Made by a program: the position numbers and the translations under genes | From: Reichenbachiella carrageenanivorans | GTDB taxonomy: Bacteria; Bacteroidota; Bacteroidia; Cytophagales; Cyclobacteriaceae | Reading direction: 5' to 3' | Length of the DNA stretch: 64,000 bases | Assembly (NCBI RefSeq): GCF_025639805.1 | Contig: NZ_CP106735.1 | Location: 2,823,501 to 2,887,500 of the forward strand | Notes under the pieces: generated by a model | What the model was told of the DNA's origin: nothing | What the model saw: only the letters and a program-made list of their open reading frames with translations | The model's database searches: none | Part shown: one piece after another, positions 63,414 to 64,000 of the stretch | How positions within the stretch are numbered: the first letter of the stretch is position 1 | Layout: each line of letters opens with the position of its first letter

Positions 63414-64000
63414 AGTTTAGCATACTTCTCTACAAACTCCAGTGCCCGTTCGTCCATCCATGATTTTTTATCGCCAAGGGAGAAAAAGCCTACATGGCCG
63501 CCTACTCTAGGAGTCTCTAAGTATAAGAAGTCATGATGTTTGCAGGTGGTATAGGGATAGCATTTTTCTCCAAGCATGGGGTCGTTTTTGGCATTTACGA
63601 TCAAGGCAGGTATGCGGATGCTGGTGTAGTGCAGGTCTGAGGTGACCGTGCGATAAAAGTGCCTGCTATTTCTGAAGCCATGCAGGGGAGCGGTGTATCT
63701 TTCGTCGAACTGTCCAAAGGATACAATTTTGTCTATGTCGGTAAGGTCGATAGCATCGGGGTATTGCTCGTGTTTGAGTTTTACCTTCTTGATCATTTTT
63801 TTTAAAAACCGTTGTTTGAAAAACCAGTTTTCTCTGAAGGTGAGTTGGTGAGCACTGTCCCATAGATTGCAAGGTACAGAGAAGGTAGCTGCTGCTACGA
63901 TGTGCTTTGGGACGTTGGGTCCATTTTCACCCAAGTATTTCAGGGTGGTGCTACCCCCCATAGAGAATCCTACAAGTACTATTTTTTTGTATTTTCTCGT
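63410..64000 (-). CDS. YheT-family alpha/beta hydrolase, 5' end cut by window
   Basis: The frame is open to the right edge. The visible part begins with TRKYKKIVLVGFSMGGSTTL, carrying the nucleophile elbow GFSMGG, and continues with LKYLGENGPNVPKHIVAAATFSVP, IPALIVNAKNDPML (Asp) and ETPRVGGHVGFFS (His), giving the full Ser-Asp-His triad. This is the YheT-like group of hydrolases, usually about 320 residues, so about 40 percent of the gene lies outside the window. Function unknown; esterase activity on an acyl substrate is likely. Confidence 0.82.
   Translation of the reverse strand, partial: TRKYKKIVLVGFSMGGSTTLKYLGENGPNVPKHIVAAATFSVPCNLWDSAHQLTFRENWFFKQRFLKKMIKKVKLKHEQYPDAIDLTDIDKIVSFGQFDERYTAPLHGFRNSRHFYRTVTSDLHYTSIRIPALIVNAKNDPMLGEKCYPYTTCKHHDFLYLETPRVGGHVGFFSLGDKKSWMDERALEFVEKYAKL

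Overview
The window looks like chromosome from a Bacteroidota bacterium, most likely a marine or soil member of the Cytophagales. The signs are TonB receptor/DUF4249 lipoprotein pairs, BatB/BatC proteins, the small ribosomal protein bTHX, YgiQ, the TAnnTTTG-type promoter boxes, very few Shine-Dalgarno sites, and many lipoproteins with a Cys lipobox. The exact genus cannot be fixed from the sequence alone. Most of the window is ordinary housekeeping and cell-envelope sequence. No phage, insertion sequence or CRISPR array was seen.

Layout. 1-3.7 kb (minus): a large FG-GAP/VCBS calcium-repeat surface protein that runs off the left edge, with a TIGR03032 protein upstream of it. 4.2-6.3 kb: a TPR plus GT41 (SPINDLY/OGT-type) glycosyltransferase. 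6.3-8.3 kb: a malate/lactate dehydrogenase-family enzyme, a beta-barrel protein and an FtsB/DivIC protein. 8.7-14.6 kb: a three-gene outer-membrane operon (TonB receptor, DUF4249 lipoprotein, MG2-like secreted protein). 14.6-16.5 kb: batB-batC. 16.8-21 kb: a phosphatase lipoprotein whose leader holds a terminator-like hairpin, an Ig/cadherin-like secreted protein and an IF2_N-like basic protein. 21-23.5 kb: small membrane and GNAT proteins and a pair of acyltransferases that resemble the glycine-lipid synthase GlsA/GlsB. 23.7-29.8 kb: two MFS carriers, lpdA, sucD and kdsC. 30-39.8 kb: an M13 peptidase, bTHX, a TPR histidine kinase, a repeat lipoprotein, YgiQ and a patatin. 44-54.6 kb: metG, an envelope-type membrane protein, a transglutaminase-fold protein without its catalytic Cys and His, dxr-rseP, a GH3/DUF6624/M42 operon and tRNA-Leu(GAG). 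54.7-57 kb: egtB-egtD for ergothioneine. 57-59.9 kb: two head-to-head diheme peroxidase-like lipoproteins and an MbnP-like protein. 60-64 kb: a GNAT-nitrilase fusion, a beta-barrel protein, AlkB and the 3' part of a YheT-like hydrolase.

The most unusual segment is 39.87-44.15 kb. The last 103 bp of metG, plus one flanking base, is repeated without a mismatch at 39868-39971, in the same orientation. Between the two copies lie a sulfatase, a DUF1254 lipoprotein, two truncated signal-peptide ORFs and the 5' relic of a second sulfatase. The upstream metG repeat is fused in frame to this relic. Recombination between the repeats would remove about 4.2 kb and leave metG intact, so the segment looks like an inserted, partly decayed cassette.

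The second point of interest is the diheme/MbnP cluster. In methanotrophs the MauG-like diheme enzyme MbnH oxidises a tryptophan of its partner MbnP. Here the MbnP-like protein overlaps an MbnH-like gene and lies close to a second, divergent diheme paralogue, with no methanobactin genes in view.
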